Shown here one piece after another: positions 1-19,376 of a stretch of DNA of 64,000 bases. The position numbers and the translations under genes are program-made. The stretch is taken from the NCBI GenBank assembly GCA_019843655.1, contig JACDQD010000002.1, positions 12,423,154-12,487,153 of the forward strand, read 5' to 3'. The notes beneath the pieces were generated by a model. The model saw only the letters and a program-made list of their open reading frames with translations. It did no database searches and was not told the origin of the DNA. Position 1 is the stretch's first letter; each line of letters begins with the position of its first letter. This DNA is from Lethocerus indicus (lineage: Eukaryota > Arthropoda > Insecta > Hemiptera > Belostomatidae).

Positions 1-2887
1 CGTTTTGACGGTTTTTTATATTGTTCGTTATCGGTTGTTTATTAGTGGCATCGGACAGAGTATCCTTCATAAAATTGTGGTCGGAGCCTTAAAAAAGTTG
101 AACCGTTGTCTTCAGTCGTCCGTAAACGTTCGAGCCGATATCGCCGCCCGAGCCGCTTATATATCCCTTTATGAAATGCATCATCCCACGGGAATATTTC
201 ATTCGCGATAGGAACAATCGCCTACATCGGAAATAATACCGGGTGGAACAATGGCGTCCATGTATCTGAACTTCCTGTCCTATCCGCTCTCGCCCCGGTC
301 TCATAAATAATGTCAAAGGGAACCCCGGGGGGTCGGTGCAGTCCATACCAATGGAACTCTTTCGTTCGGCTCCGACATAACGCGCCGGGTAATTAGGAAC
401 GAATTTATCACTCGCTTCCTTCCACCCATCCGGGCCATTCCTCTATGCTGATGGAAAACTTCCTATTAGTGAAACCGTTTGTCTTGTTCTTGAATTATTG
501 CCCGTACTTTTTTTCCATCGCCCGCTTTCACAAAACGCCGTCTTTTGTGTAACAGTTTAGAGGTAATTAGCCGCAATTAGACTTACAAGAGTCGACAAGG
601 CCGTAAATATTTTTGGGGGACCTTGCAGTTGCGCTCGGATTTTGGGAATGTTTCTCATCTAAAGGAATGTATGTGCGCGTGTCTATACACCAAAATCATA
701 ATTTCGTACTTCGAAATCGAGTAAATCGTTTGTGAAATATAATCAAAAAATAATAGACAAAATATACAGGTAATATGGTCATATAATTATTGTTAAAATT
801 AAATGATTAATAACGATAATAAATTAAAGGTAATCTATGCGTCTTACATAGAAATGAAAATAACCCAGTTATTCCAGGTTGTAAATTGTAATAGTTATAA
901 TAATCATTACTGAATGCTTACTATGAATGCTTAATATGGATACCTAACTCCTGTTCAGTGGACAGTGTGTACACGCAATTTATGAGATCAACTTCATTCC
1001 TCATCTACGTCATTCATCCCCTCTCTGATACGTCGTCGTTCTGGCGCTCAGTTTAAGTTCAAGTCTCCGGCCTTGATTCGTTCCGATTCCACCCGAGAAG
1101 TCAATATCCAAAAGAATTTCAATCTCCGATTAAAGCAAAATAAAAATGACCAAAATAATTAAAAAGAAAAAAGGAGAACGGGACCCGAAAAACTAGTAGT
1201 GGAAGTGAGGCGGTGGGGTAGGAGGCGCCGCCCCCCCAACCCTCACCGCGACGGGTATTTTAATTAAAGCCCATATATTTTATACATCGCATACACGCTC
1301 GACCATAAATCCAACTGTCGGCCGTCGAATAAGCCGGCCGGAATACATTGTAACCCTCGAAATTTATAGCCGCGCATATAAATTGACAATTAGAAGTTAG
1401 CCTCCCGTTTGAGTTATTAGCCGCAATCTCCGTTTAGGATCTACAACACCAGAGCCGCCCCCTACCATCACCCGACCCCCTTGGTTACCGACAGGGAATT
1501 TGAAATAAATTTTCGTTTTAAATTTACCAGAGATAGAAGACACGAGGGCCATCCTACCCTGGAACGAATCGCAGATTCCTTTCTATAATTTTTGAGATCT
1601 TTTAAGACGAAACAATGCTATTTGTTTCCTGTAAATACAATAAATTTCGATATCGTGCTACACGAGAAAATAATTTATTATACAAAATGCACCGAAGAAT
1701 GTATAGTTGTGGAGATATTGAGGTAACATATTTTTATAAGAATTAGTAGATAGAATTTTCCATCCATTAAAAAAAACTCAATGTACACTGAATGTCACCC
1801 TAAATAATTTTTGCGATAAGATTATAGAGAACCTAGAAGCAATAGGGAATTTAGAGATCCATTTTATAAATTATAATTACTTTGGGATATTTTCAATGGG
1901 ACAGGAATATTACTTATATTCAATTCAGTTCCAATTAACCTTTACAAGGGCTCAACTAAAGCGATAGGGTAATCACCAAACAAGAAGTTTCGTCACGAAC
2001 CCGTGTTCAGGGACATCAATTGAATACATAATGATAATAAGATAATGTATTCTACCAACAGTAGATGTGTGTGTATGCGTTCGTTGTTAACTGGAAACTA
2101 ATTTAATGTTAAATGTTTTCTCCCATAAGTCGTATCCTAATTTTAGTATCTTTTACTAAGATCGCATAATTAATACTACAAATTGGAAATGCACTATTCA
2201 CGGTCATTAAAACAGAAACAGCTAACGATGTCGTTATTTTTATAATATATAAACGATAAAATCGCACGCCTAATGCTGGCACACTCGCTTTAGTTATTAG
2301 TACGACATTATTAGTCATATTAGTTTGTAAGAATATTAATTCCTTGGGAGAATTTCTGGTAAATATTTTCCATATTTGTATTTGCATTTTAAGGGAAAAC
2401 AGGTTGTATAGGCATTATTATCATCAGTAATTATTATAGTAATCTAACTAATGACATTTAAAGAATGCTAAATGTAGTTAGCAAGGTATTAGAGCAAATT
2501 TAAGCTCTTAAATAATATTCGATAAAATTAATACATACGGTTGTAATACTATTAGAAATACTCTACTATACTACTGTATTATTCACAATTACAAAAAATA
2601 CCTAATGTAATAGTACTTCTTCTGGCCATTCCAATAATGTTTAATGCGACCAGTAAGCGGCCAGAAATTATTCATTAATTCTGGACCATCCGAAACTGTC
2701 AACTGCAGGATGTTTTCTCAGAGGAAATAGCTCGTAAAACTCGACTATTCTGATGCCTGAAGAAGGAAGACAATGAAATATAATGGGCGAGGTCCGGCGG
2801 GGTGCGTGCGGCCAAAAGTGGCGCAGCCGCCCGTGTGGGCCGAGATGATGGAAAAAAAGGAAGGAAGAGAGCGAGCCAACCCAACCC

Positions 2888-2898
2888 AAGATGGCGGC
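2888..2898 (+). promoter_or_regulatory. YY1/Pho-type motif AAGATGGCGGC
   Basis: Exact match to the long YY1/Pleiohomeotic consensus AANATGGCGGC, in a GC-rich patch. Two further exact matches occur in the window (30193-30203 plus strand, 35886-35896 minus strand). Binding is not shown; the call rests on the motif alone. Confidence 0.35.
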
Positions 2899-2972
2899 GG
2901 TCACGAACTCCGGCTCGGGTAGTCATGGCAGCGGCCCTAGTTCACTATCTATCAATGCCAAGTTCAAGATCG

Positions 2973-3009
2973 GTCTCCTCCTCCTCCTCCTCCTCATCCT
3001 CATCCTCCC
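2973..3009 (+). repeat. (TCC)n-type trinucleotide repeat
   Basis: Imperfect run of CTC and CAT triplets in a pyrimidine-rich tract. It creates a spurious poly-serine reading frame on the plus strand. Confidence 0.85.
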
Positions 3010-6000
3010 CATTCCCCGAAGTAAAATAAGTCCAGCGGGCCCTTCCTTCTATTTGTAGTCGGACCCAGACCAGTCCTTCTTAAACCTTTCACGAAGAAAA
3101 CAAAAGCGATACCGATAACTCTCTCCGAATCTGAAAACGTTCACCACCACCCCACCCCCCCGCGTTGTAAAGTACAGAAAAGTGAATACTCTCGTGCAAC
3201 CCATCGAACAGGTTCATTTACTGGTCCAAACGCACATCGCGAAAAATATATTGAGAAAATAAAAAAGATTTCTGTTCGTAAATTAACGCATTATGCTTCT
3301 GGATTCTGGATAATGCTATTTTCGATCCGATTACCCTCGGCGCCGTGGACGCTCAAAAAGCAAAGAAACGCAAATTCCTGTAATGACAGCAATAGCTGGC
3401 CGGCGAAACGATTGAAATTGCCCTCCTGTCTTGCGCTCATATTTCCAAGACTCCTCCTCGCACAATAAATTACGAATCCTTTATTAAAAACAAAACAGAG
3501 AAGCAGAGAACCAACAAAAATTCGCCTTTAAGTTTACAGCAAAGACATTCTTTTCGAGAGTGAAATTAACGAATTATTCGTACATCGTTGAGCTTGGATA
3601 TTGACAAGTACCTTATTAGCTGTAATTACTTATCTGTTACGCACCTCTATATTCATAAATGATTAACATGTGCGACATATATCTAAATATTTGTTACCAA
3701 GATACAGAAGCTAATTAAAGGCGAGCGTTTCTACTTAACCGGCCTTTTGATTTATTCTGTGCAATATCCATGGAAATGAGTTTTTTTATTAATTCAAATT
3801 TGTTTACTCTCGATCTTATAATAATTTATTCGAACGTTATTTTTTAATTAATTATGCGAAAGGCACATTATTAAATCATTGCTCATTAATAAGCTGTAGG
3901 TTTCACTTTTTACCCCTTACGTGACTGAAGAAACAAAATGGTAAATTATAGTAATTCTCTCTCGGCCCCCCCCCTCCCGCCTCTTAGAAATCTATTGGTA
4001 GGAGCCGCGCGTTGCCCCAACGAAAAATGGGCGGTGTTCTTTCTCCTATTTTCCCTTTTTTATTTTTTCGATTTATTATTTTCATGATACTTTTTTAGTC
4101 AATTAGGAAGGAATATTTTATATTGATAAATGAATAATGCAGACCCGTTGCAAAATGCTGCGTTACACAAAGGACAACAAATGTAAACAGCCATCCATAA
4201 AAATCCCAAGTGGTTTTGCCTAATTGGTAAACAATAGGGTCCAGTTTAACCAGATTGAACAATACACGTGGGCAGAAGAAACGAGTAGGCCTTATGTACT
4301 AAAAATGTTGCCCAACGAAACATTCCATTGTTTCTACTGTACACTTCCCAAACAGGAAGTTGTTACGAAACATCTCGACTCGACAAATTTTTTTTAAAAA
4401 ATAACAACGAATATTCCTAGCGCACGTATATAAATAAATTGATGTATATTTTACTATGTCCTTCAGAAGTTTGAAGGAACCCAAATATAACCCAAATACT
4501 CCAAGATTGGAACTTTAGTGGTTTTCCTATACCAGGCGGTTATTTTGACGTGTAACGCCCTCGCCAAAACAATAAAGATTGAATTATTGCCACTCCGATA
4601 AAAAATGTCCCCAGCTATTTCGGCCTGTGATAAACGTATAAATAGCGCCGTGTAAATGTAAATTTTATGGGTGTACCTATTACCAAGAGTTTCGTTCCAA
4701 TCCACGGTATTCAGAGGAGTAAGGAAATTATTTCACGCCGAGAATCGCCTTCATTCAAATTTGTTACCAGGTGTTTAAATTCAAGGTTGTAAAATGTTAA
4801 TATAATGGAATTATCGCTTTAGGCCAACTGAGCGTAGCGCGTTGACGACGATTTAGTACAATTCGCGATGGAATCGAATATTTTGCGGTAAATAATGGAA
4901 ACGGTGTAAACTTCGTGACAGTCATTCATCGGATTCCACAATTTTAGTCCCAACTTGAGGTTCCAACGACCAATGAACGTTCCCTAAACGTCCCTTCCTC
5001 CCGACGTCCTTTCCTTAATTTAGTTTCGTAGCATATTAAAATATTTTTTAGTCAATATCGGGTTTTAATCAAAATTGATAAATAATAAAGCCGGCGCATT
5101 GAATTCATACGAATTCAACGACACGAGCAACAGTGAGTGTTTTCGATTTAGCGGCGTGGAACGTGACCGTTGGGGCAAGTGAAGCCGTTTCGTTTTTTGA
5201 ATCCTTCATGGGAGCTGACACAGGCCGCAAATTATCTTTGCCATAATTACAAGGGGTTCTTACCTACTAGGGGTGTAATTTCGTTGGGTTGTTTTAAGCT
5301 CCGTGTTCCCCCCTCGCCCATGTTATTATGTCGAATAATTGAACAAATAACAACCCCGGGACGGGGTTTCTGTGTCAGTGCCGCTATGAAGGATGAGCAG
5401 TCTACATTTGGGCGAACGGTAGTAATTATTTATTTTTTTTAATGTGATATATTGACCAGTCCCTTAAAATACGATATTGCGATATTCAAGAAAAATTAGA
5501 TATTACATTTATTAAACAACTTTTTATTTACAACACCCTCTGTTATTGTATTTCTCAATCACACACACGTCTGTACGTTCACAATTCTTTACTATAAATT
5601 TACTATAAATTTAAATACGGGTCCTGGAGAATTGCAGCAATTTTTACGTTAAATAAGCCAGTACCTTATCGGTGTTACTTTACCTTAAAACCTAACCTTT
5701 AATAAGGTCTCGTTAGCATCAAAATTGGTGGGAAAAGCCGAATACAATCTGGCCACGGTTAAAGGGGAATTAAAACTGGGACGAATGAAAATGTTTCCGA
5801 ATCTTCGCCCAAATATAAATATTAAATTATTTATCAGGGTAATGTAGGCTAAGATAGATAGTTAGTAGCGGATGGTGAGAAACCGATACCGATCGCCCGT
5901 AGAACATTGAATTAAAATAGTAGTAGGACAGGAGTAATAATATTTAGTTTTGAATGCGTAACCGTTTCGATAAAATGGATGTGAAAATCCGGACGAAACG

Positions 6001-6178
6001 TCAAGAGAGCACATGGCTTACACAGCACGATTAAACAGCACTGGGCTGTTACAGGGGTAGGTAATACGGCCATCGTTAAAGCTGCAGAAAACTTTTGGAA
6101 TGAAACGTAACGATTTTAGGGTGTGCGGAATTAAAAAAAGAATTCAAGAGAAACTTCGGGGTTATAAAACGCCTCAGG

Positions 6179-6236
6179 ACAGAGAGAGAGAAAGAGAGAT
6201 GAGAGAGGGAGAGAGAGATAGAGAGTGAGGGGGAGG
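6179..6236 (+). repeat. Interrupted (GA)n purine tract
   Basis: About 58 bp of GAGA repeats broken by single A, T and GGG interruptions. GAGA tracts can bind GAGA-factor-like proteins in insects; no function is shown here. Confidence 0.85.
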
Positions 6237-9200
6237 GACGTGCGTAACGCGAAATTGTTTCTTCGGGCGGCGGTTTAACGTGGGCTCTCGGTTAACCGCA
6301 GACCCCAAAGGGGAATTGGAGTTTCGAAGGGGAGAAACAACCTTGGTACGTATCTAGGCTAAGGCTGACAAGGTCGGAATCATCATTATAGTAATCATCT
6401 CAGCCGGCTGAATTATCCGGCATAATAAAGCCGATAGGTGTTGATGACCTCTGATGGCGCTGGGTAGTTTTAATTCAGTGAGCGGGCGAGCGTCGCCTTT
6501 TAACAGTCCCAATTACAAATAACGGCCCAGACTGGTTACGACTTCAAATATGCTATTATCTCTTGAAACGTCCGGACCTTTGAAAATAAATAATATAATT
6601 TCGGGCCGTTAAACTCGCCCGCGATTCCCAGTGGTCCGCTTAACAGCCCGACACCTGTTATTCAGTTTCCGGCCTCGAACGTGCAATTTTGTATTTAAAT
6701 GCGAATTCCATTCCGCGCCAAAGGACCACCGAAAATAGAAATGGAACAGTCTATATATATTCCTAACGTCCTTTCCGATATAATATTGTGGCCGCGCTAC
6801 GCGCTATATGTGGGGAGGAGGGTGAGTTTAAGTGATTTACAATTTTATTTTAAATTTACAAAATTTAGTGATGCGAACTTTATGGTCAGTGTTACCTATT
6901 TGAAGAAGTGAACAATAGACTAATCGCAGTATATATATGGTATACAACAAACAAAAATAGAAATAAAAGCTGCAATCATAATTGTATCCCTGACCTAGTC
7001 CAATATGCTGAACCGAACGTTTCATTACTATAAGTATTAAAATTACAGGAAGATAACTCATTATCGGGATAAGCCAATGTTATTTACCCGTCAATTATAT
7101 AGTTCCTATAGGAGTGCATTCATTTATAGTTTATTTATGTTACCGTTCGGAACGGTAAATGAGTTTGCATTTACACCCCGTATATTTATGTCTTCCATAG
7201 TTCAAAGTTGAATTCTATCCAGTTAACTTGAGTTGTATTAGCACAAATCGTATTCATTTCGAACGTTCAACAGAAGGGAAATTCATTCGGTCCGCCAACG
7301 AGATCGCCACGTAAGCAACAAAAGGATTCATTGTTTTATGATAGACCGTTAGTGACCCGGGAGTGTTTTCTGTCTTCGAAATCCCGTTAATAACCAACAG
7401 GTTTATTAAATTAATAAATCCCACCGTGACTGATCTTCCATAACAAATTTGAAATCCCGAAGGGGTATGAATTACTCTTAAATCGGGTCAATTTATTTAA
7501 TATATTTATACAGGAATTCAAACGTGGATAATTGAATAGCCGCAGAAGTGAATCGTCGTTCGTTAAAGAGAGTAATAATGACATTTTTTATTTTTTAGTA
7601 TACCTGACGCTTTTGCTACTATTAACAGTGCATATAATTATGAAAAGTGGGTTTTGTTTTTCTACGGCGAAAGAGAAATTTCATCGCTTCCTCCAGCCGG
7701 TTGTGACGCCAGAGTGGGGCCTGTTCGGAAAGTGTGTCAACTGACAGGGAACAAACGGCGCCTTTTAAAACTTTTACTCCGGCTCGGTTTTAGCCCGAAG
7801 TCGGAGGCCGCAACCCGCAGACGTCGTGTCCGTAAGCCCCTCAAGTACGGCGGTTACAATCGCCGCGATTGCATTTACGGTCGGCCCTCATAACGGTGTA
7901 CACTTCCTTCTCTCGTTTCACTTACCGACCCCCGATGACGAAATCCGGCCGTGATAATACGGTTAGGCAGAGCGTTTCGGGCGAACTACCAACTCGAGGT
8001 CTGGAAAAAGGGAACGAAATAGGAACATTCGACCGAGATCTAATCTGTCGGGCCGCGGGGTCACCGCTCGCAAGAAATTCCACCCTAACGGTGATATGGA
8101 ATTCCGTCCTCCCGCGTTTAATTGAAACATCGGCCAGAAAATCCCGCTAATAATTCCCGCTAAACAACCTCCGGTCGGGTTCCCGAAAATCGTTTCTAAT
8201 TCATCGGATACCCGCGTGCCCCGAATGTGTCTCATTCTTTTGGAAGTCCCAGTCAATTTCGTTAGAACAGCATCCGAAGGAATTTCCGACGATTTTGTTC
8301 CCGAAACTCTTAAAATCAACTTTGTCTCGATAACTCGAATAATTATTATTGATACGTTTAATTTACGTTGGTCTTTACACTAGATACAATGTGGGGTGTT
8401 TTTTTCGCTTACTGCAAGTGGGTAACTTGAGTTTTATGTCAAGTCCTACAAAAGAAACAGTAGGAAACAGCCATTCACATGTCAGAAAAGAGTGCATTCA
8501 TAATTGTACGATATTAGCCGTTAGAAATTTTATCGGAAAATAATACGGAATTAAAACGCTTTTTGCTTCAAATCGTGTTCCATTTTTAGTATTATAAATA
8601 CAATAATACTAGGCGATGAAATTCATTATTTATGTAATTGTTAACAAAAATGTGAGTGATGCAAATATGAATGAATGGTGCAAAGGAAATGAGCTATGAC
8701 TCGGTCAGAATATGGTTTCGCACTGGATCATCATACAGAAAGGGTTAGCGTTATACATATGGATTATAAGAGGGAATTAGAAGCGTGGGTCCTGATTGGA
8801 GGGCGGACGGCGTTCCTTCTGGGGGCAGGCTCTCTGGTTATCGGTTGGAGGTGGAAGAGGGTATATATGGATGGGTTACATACAGGGGGAGCCAGGAGAG
8901 TTATGGTGGATGCGGCCATGTTGTGTTCGGTCCGGAGGTTCGGTCTGTGTTCTCTGCCGGCCGGCCATAAATAACCAAATAGCTGGGGGAGCGCGTCTTG
9001 AGGCAGGGCCAGGGGACACACCCCTCGAGGGGGCCCCACCTAGAGCTAGACAACCGAACGCCCCATTACAAGCCGCGCCATTACTCAACTCTCTTATCGC
9101 GCGCTTTCATTTTAAATGAAAAAAAAATAAAATAAAAACCGGATCCGTACGTTTTCGTGGCCGAGGACCGTTTATCAGTGAGGAGGAGTGGCTTTTACAA

Positions 9201-10863
9201 GGCCCGGAGCTTACATTCGTTAAGAATCATTATTCTTAACTTATCTTCTGTCCTTACTTTGAAATAATCTTTCTGCCTACCCGCAGTTTAAAGAGTGGGG
9301 GACTTATATATATTTCCTCGGAAATTTAATTCTATCCTCGCTTTTTAATTAATCCCATTTTCTTGTAAACCCTACCTGACAATTTCTATCATGATCTTGC
9401 GGATGTTTATGGACTGCCTAATAAAGAATACTGACTTACCTTGCTTATAACAATAATTTATCTAAGGTTTAGGCGTATATTTAAATTAAATATAATATCT
9501 TAATTGTACGGTTTTAAATATGAATGAGAATACAGTGGGATTCACAAAATTGTACCCAAAGCGGGAACGTAAAAGTAATTTTAGTGAAGACATTAGATTC
9601 GGATGAATTTCGTGGTTATTCAAAATTATTGCGGGAGCGCCTAGTATTGCTGTAATTTTTTCCAAAAATGTTAATAATTACATTAGAGATTAATTTATAT
9701 CGAGCGTGACTAATGAATTTCCTGTTACAAGATATATATTGTTCTTCTAAATGGAGGTATATCAGTGGAAGATTCGAATGAAAATGAATATTTAATAGTA
9801 TGTAACTATTGAATCTTCACTGTAAATTTATGCGCCTCAAAACGCTCTCTGTTCGATCGATCAAGAGAAATGTTGACCGTACTAATAATAAACGGATAAT
9901 TAGCGTCGGCCAACATTGCCGAATTTTAAACGATTGGAAAAACACGCATCCCTCTCTCTGCACTGGCCGGTCGATGGTGGGAGAGGAGTAGGCGTATATT
10001 AAAAACTCATCTTGTTTGTAGCGCTATAATAAAATTCGAGTTAATTTTTAGATGGGCTGATAACGGTGAGTGAACAAGACGGGCCGAAGGAGACGCGTGG
10101 GTGCCTTCGGTGTGGGTTCACCGATCCCAAAAGCCGCCCAGTCACTATACAGATATCCACCCTTCCAACGCATAATTTAAAAATATAAAACGCTTCTTAA
10201 ATTATTCAAACTTGTATTCAAATTAATCGATTTTTATTTCTCAGGGCCACTTTTTTTTTGTTTAAGATAGCATTTAACAAAATATTAACAATTTAATGTG
10301 GTGAAAAGGCTAGTTAATCCCATTTTGAAAACCTAGATCATCTAATATCTAATATAAAGTCTTTCTGTATTTGTAGTCCTTAAATTAATGATATAGTGGC
10401 GCTTTATAATTCCCGGACAATTATTTAATTGTTTCAGGTCACATTGAAGTACAGCAAAGTACTGCGGCCGTATTAATTGTACGTCTTTTAGGTCATGGAT
10501 ATGTACATTCCCCCCTCCGAATTATTTCCATTATTTCGTTCTGCGGTCTGATTTCGTATTCATTAAAGTGCGAGCTCTTACCATTTCAAACGAGAATAAT
10601 TGTTACATTTTTCCTAAATTGAAGTAGAACGGTTGAATTAATTAAGGAATATAATTTTTAGAACACCGTTGCTTTGTTTGCCACTATAGATTAATTTTAT
10701 TTTAAACACTTTAATCCGATGCGTCGAAAAATCAAATATCATTAAGGATAATTGTTAATTACAGTTTTAACAATGTAAATTCTTTCAGAGCAATTACGAT
10801 GTTTAACCGATAGAAGATTGGTTGGAAAACAACGTGTCATATTTTACCCCATTTTGTTTATTT

Positions 10864-10866
<3 letters not shown>
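6237..10866. other. Noncoding DNA
   Basis: No supported gene. GC-richer blocks lie at about 7660-8230 and 8780-9090; 9300-10800 is AT-rich. A perfect 9-bp stem with a 4-nt loop occurs at 9219-9240, too short to call an RNA gene. The open frames in 7654-8319 overlap on both strands and match nothing recognisable. Confidence 0.6.

Positions 10867-10902
<36 letters not shown>
10867..10902 (+). repeat. Homopolymer (C)36
   Basis: An uninterrupted run of 36 C. Such a run can form an i-motif on this strand and G-quadruplexes on the other. The true length may differ, because homopolymers are prone to sequencing and assembly error. Confidence 0.9.
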
Positions 10903-16356
<5,454 letters not shown>

Positions 16357-16484
16357 ATAAATCTGGCGTGTTATTTGGTCGGGTCGCGTGAGACCCCCCA
16401 AGCTGAGCCACGGGGCCCCAAGTCGTTTTTACAAAAACTCCTCCAGTGTAAAATTTAATGCCAGGATAAATTTTTACTTTTTTT

Positions 16485-16488
<4 letters not shown>

Positions 16489-16525
<37 letters not shown>
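16489..16525 (+). repeat. (AT)n microsatellite
   Basis: About 37 bp of alternating AT, followed by CACATATATA. It lies 135 bp from the large GA tract. Confidence 0.95.
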
Positions 16526-16533
<8 letters not shown>

Positions 16534-18206
16534 TAATTGAGAAGGTTACTATACATTTCTTTTGCTGGTGCACATGATGACCACGATAACGGAACCTTCC
16601 CAGTTTGCTACCCGAAATGTGTAGCAAATAGTACATTCATATAACGTTTTATTACCATTTCTCGACCGTTATCGAGAAAAGTTAAATTACTTCTGGAATT
16701 TCAGGTGTTAGAAAATATACGTTGTCCTTTCAACAGTTTTTTTTTTGGAACAAAGTAAAAATTATTTAGCAAAATTAGTTAAAGCGTATATTACTCTTCC
16801 GTTCCTGATATTTAATACTATACAGTTCAATTAAATTTTTTTTATGAACAAAACAAATCATTTTTATAAATAAAAAATAAATGAATCGAGATAACAATAA
16901 TAAGTCCGATATAATCATAGCGCAATTTATAATCTCCTAATTATGAAATATAATAAATTCCACGCAAAGTACTAAGAATTTTAAATGATTATTTTTGCAA
17001 TGAAATTGACTGCTCTTCATATATCTCTTATTTTATATGAATCTGTACTTATTATGCTACCCATTTAATTATTTTACAACATACTTTAATATTCCAACAC
17101 GCGACAGGTGGATGTAAAATATTCAGTAGCCACAGCTGACCTTCAATGTATTGAAAGCATTGCGAATTACTAAAACAAAATTCACGTTGAGAAATATTCG
17201 AAAACAGAACGATCATTAATCATTTTGAAACGCGGATTGATTCCACACCCATCACTCTTTTATGTCACAATGTCTGATGAGTTCAAGAGAATTTACTAAA
17301 ATTGCTGGAATACGCATTGGTCGTCAAACTGAAATATTCGCTCTCGTTAAGTAACATTAGTATGTTAATGTTATACCGTAACATTGGCCTGCAATATTCA
17401 TATTCGAAGAAAAATCCCAACGGAACTCAGTTACTAAGTTTCACATGCTTTCAACAAGATGGCGCATCGCTTTCAAAATTCACCTCATTCGGTCCGAACG
17501 ATGGCTCCACGAAGTGGGTACGATCTTTCTTTTTTAATTTGGTATTTAAATATATAATTCACATAATTCTATAAATTTTTCATAAATTTATACGTTCTGC
17601 ATTACATATAGAACGAAATACCTCATAAATCCTTTTCGTGTTTCAGTTATGAAAATCTCTAGAGAAGGTTACCACAAATTTATAAATGCCCTCCAAGAAT
17701 TCGAAAAAATCATAATCCTTGTCCATTGGTCAAGTGTCGGTATTGATGACACTCTCACCTTTTGAGAACACACGAAAACATTCGAAAGGTAGATTTCGAA
17801 AGCAGTTGCCCCGAACCTTTGATTGGGCAAGTTACGGTAAATATTCGGCGTTTCACGGCACCTTGAGACTGATGATTTCATTGCATTACCTCAGTCAGAA
17901 ACAACTTGTGTTTTGAAAATGTCGAAATTTGGAGCTTTAATAAATAAAAAGAATTTGCCAGAAGAACTTACGAACCAGCAAATGGCTTATTCAGAGGAGA
18001 TTCAGTAGTACTGAATCAATAGTGGAAGAATAAAATGCTCCTTACTAGCCTAGTATATTCTCTTGAATGTTTATAATTTTTAAAGAAATATAAAATAACA
18101 AATACAAAATACAATCTATTCCAGTTATTTACTCTGCTATAGGAACTAATAATGTTGAACGAATTTAGGGTGTTGACCGCTGAAAAATAATTATCTGGTA
18201 CTTGCT

Positions 18207-18245
18207 TGGGCTTGGAGCGGGATTAGACCGGTTATTGGCTGTGTT
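18207..18245 (-). mobile_element. Possible degenerate copy of the hammerhead-like repeat tail
   Basis: Read on the minus strand, the segment contains a form of GCC..AACCGGTCTA in the order seen in the tails at 44.6, 48.1 and 62.8 kb, and the surrounding bases are weakly similar to the 44.6 kb copy. Divergence is high, so this may be chance. Confidence 0.2.
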
Positions 18246-19320
18246 CATTAGTAATAAGATCCTTGTTACATAATTTTCTTGACGTAAATTTTGTTATTGG
18301 ACCATCTTTTTTCAATTTCGTGAAACGAAGACCGTTTATGAACGGAGTTTTTTTTTCAAGAGACGTCCACAGGATAAATATATCTGACAGGGTTATTGTT
18401 TTTAGAATTTCGATAACAGACACTGAGGGAAATCTCGTGTTAGTCGCACTTTCAATCATTTGGAAATTTCAACAGCAAAACGGAATAGCCACATACGATT
18501 AATTTCAATATATTCAACGTATTCAAACAATTAATTACCAATGTATATTTAAAAGTAGCGATAATAAATATCTACCGGTGGGAATAATTCACTGCTACAG
18601 CGGTTATGACTCAGATTGAAAGCGCGGCTCAAATTCCGTTTAAAAAGCTGCATGCGTGTGCTTTTAGCCGCCCTATCTGGCTGGGTATATCTAAATGGCT
18701 CGAAGCCCTACAGTTGCTATCAAATCATATGCATTAGAAATGTCAATTTAATTCGTATTTAATACGCGCCGCTTTGTTTTACGTCTGAGCGGTCAATGCC
18801 GCCCTTGGCCTACAATGGGGCAATAAACACTGAAATAAGGTTTATATTTTCTTGCGATGATTAAAGAGCAAGTGCTCCGATATATGGTTGGTTATAAGCG
18901 TCTTTTTCATATTTTACTCTACAATTTTTAATTCAAGAAGAAAAAAAATTTTCATCGAAAAGACCTTATCAGCTAATTCCGTGTTGTTCCAGTGGATATG
19001 GGCATAGAGAACTAGTATGCATTGCATGCGCTGAAATACTGATAGAAAGAAGAATGTTTGTTGTCTCATCTGTACGGTCAAAGACCGATTTGAGTGGGTT
19101 AAAGATCAGTTCCGGCAATTTTTTCGCTTGTACGACTATCGTAAACTTAGAAACACGTTTGTTTCCTGCCGCATTCCCGCCACACCTGCGGGCAGCGCGG
19201 CTTCAATTTCTTTTTATCCGCCGTTGGAATTTGAAGGGAATAAAAAAGGAAGAAGACAAGCTAGGACTGTGATATGGCGTGAGGTCCGGACAGGATACTA
19301 GAGGATAGAGCGGGAAGACA

Positions 19321-19376
19321 GGTTTGGGAGGAGGTTGGTGGTGGAGGATGAGGAGGAGGAGGATGAGGAGGTAGGG
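19321..19376 (+). repeat. G-rich purine tract (GGA/GAT triplets)
   Basis: Low-complexity tract of GAGG, GGTGG and GAGGAT units. No function is implied. Confidence 0.7.

Larger units (their letters stand above)
1..6178. other. Noncoding DNA, mosaic of AT-rich and GC-rich blocks
   Basis: No coding region could be supported; open frames are short and resemble no family I know. GC-richer patches lie near 1195-1470 and 2780-3070, the second holding a YY1/Pho-type motif (2888-2898) and a TCC repeat. The stretch 1600-2650 is strongly AT-rich. Nothing else was recognised. Confidence 0.6.

Noticed and set aside
9219..9240. Perfect 9-bp hairpin; also 29,361-29,386 and 17,999-18,017, as small RNA genes
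   Set aside because: Stems of 9-10 bp are expected by chance and are far too short for a microRNA precursor.
17302..17574. Frame containing FQQDGA, reminiscent of the DDE region of mariner-type transposases
   Set aside because: Only these few residues match; the sequence on either side does not follow the family, and no terminal inverted repeats were seen.
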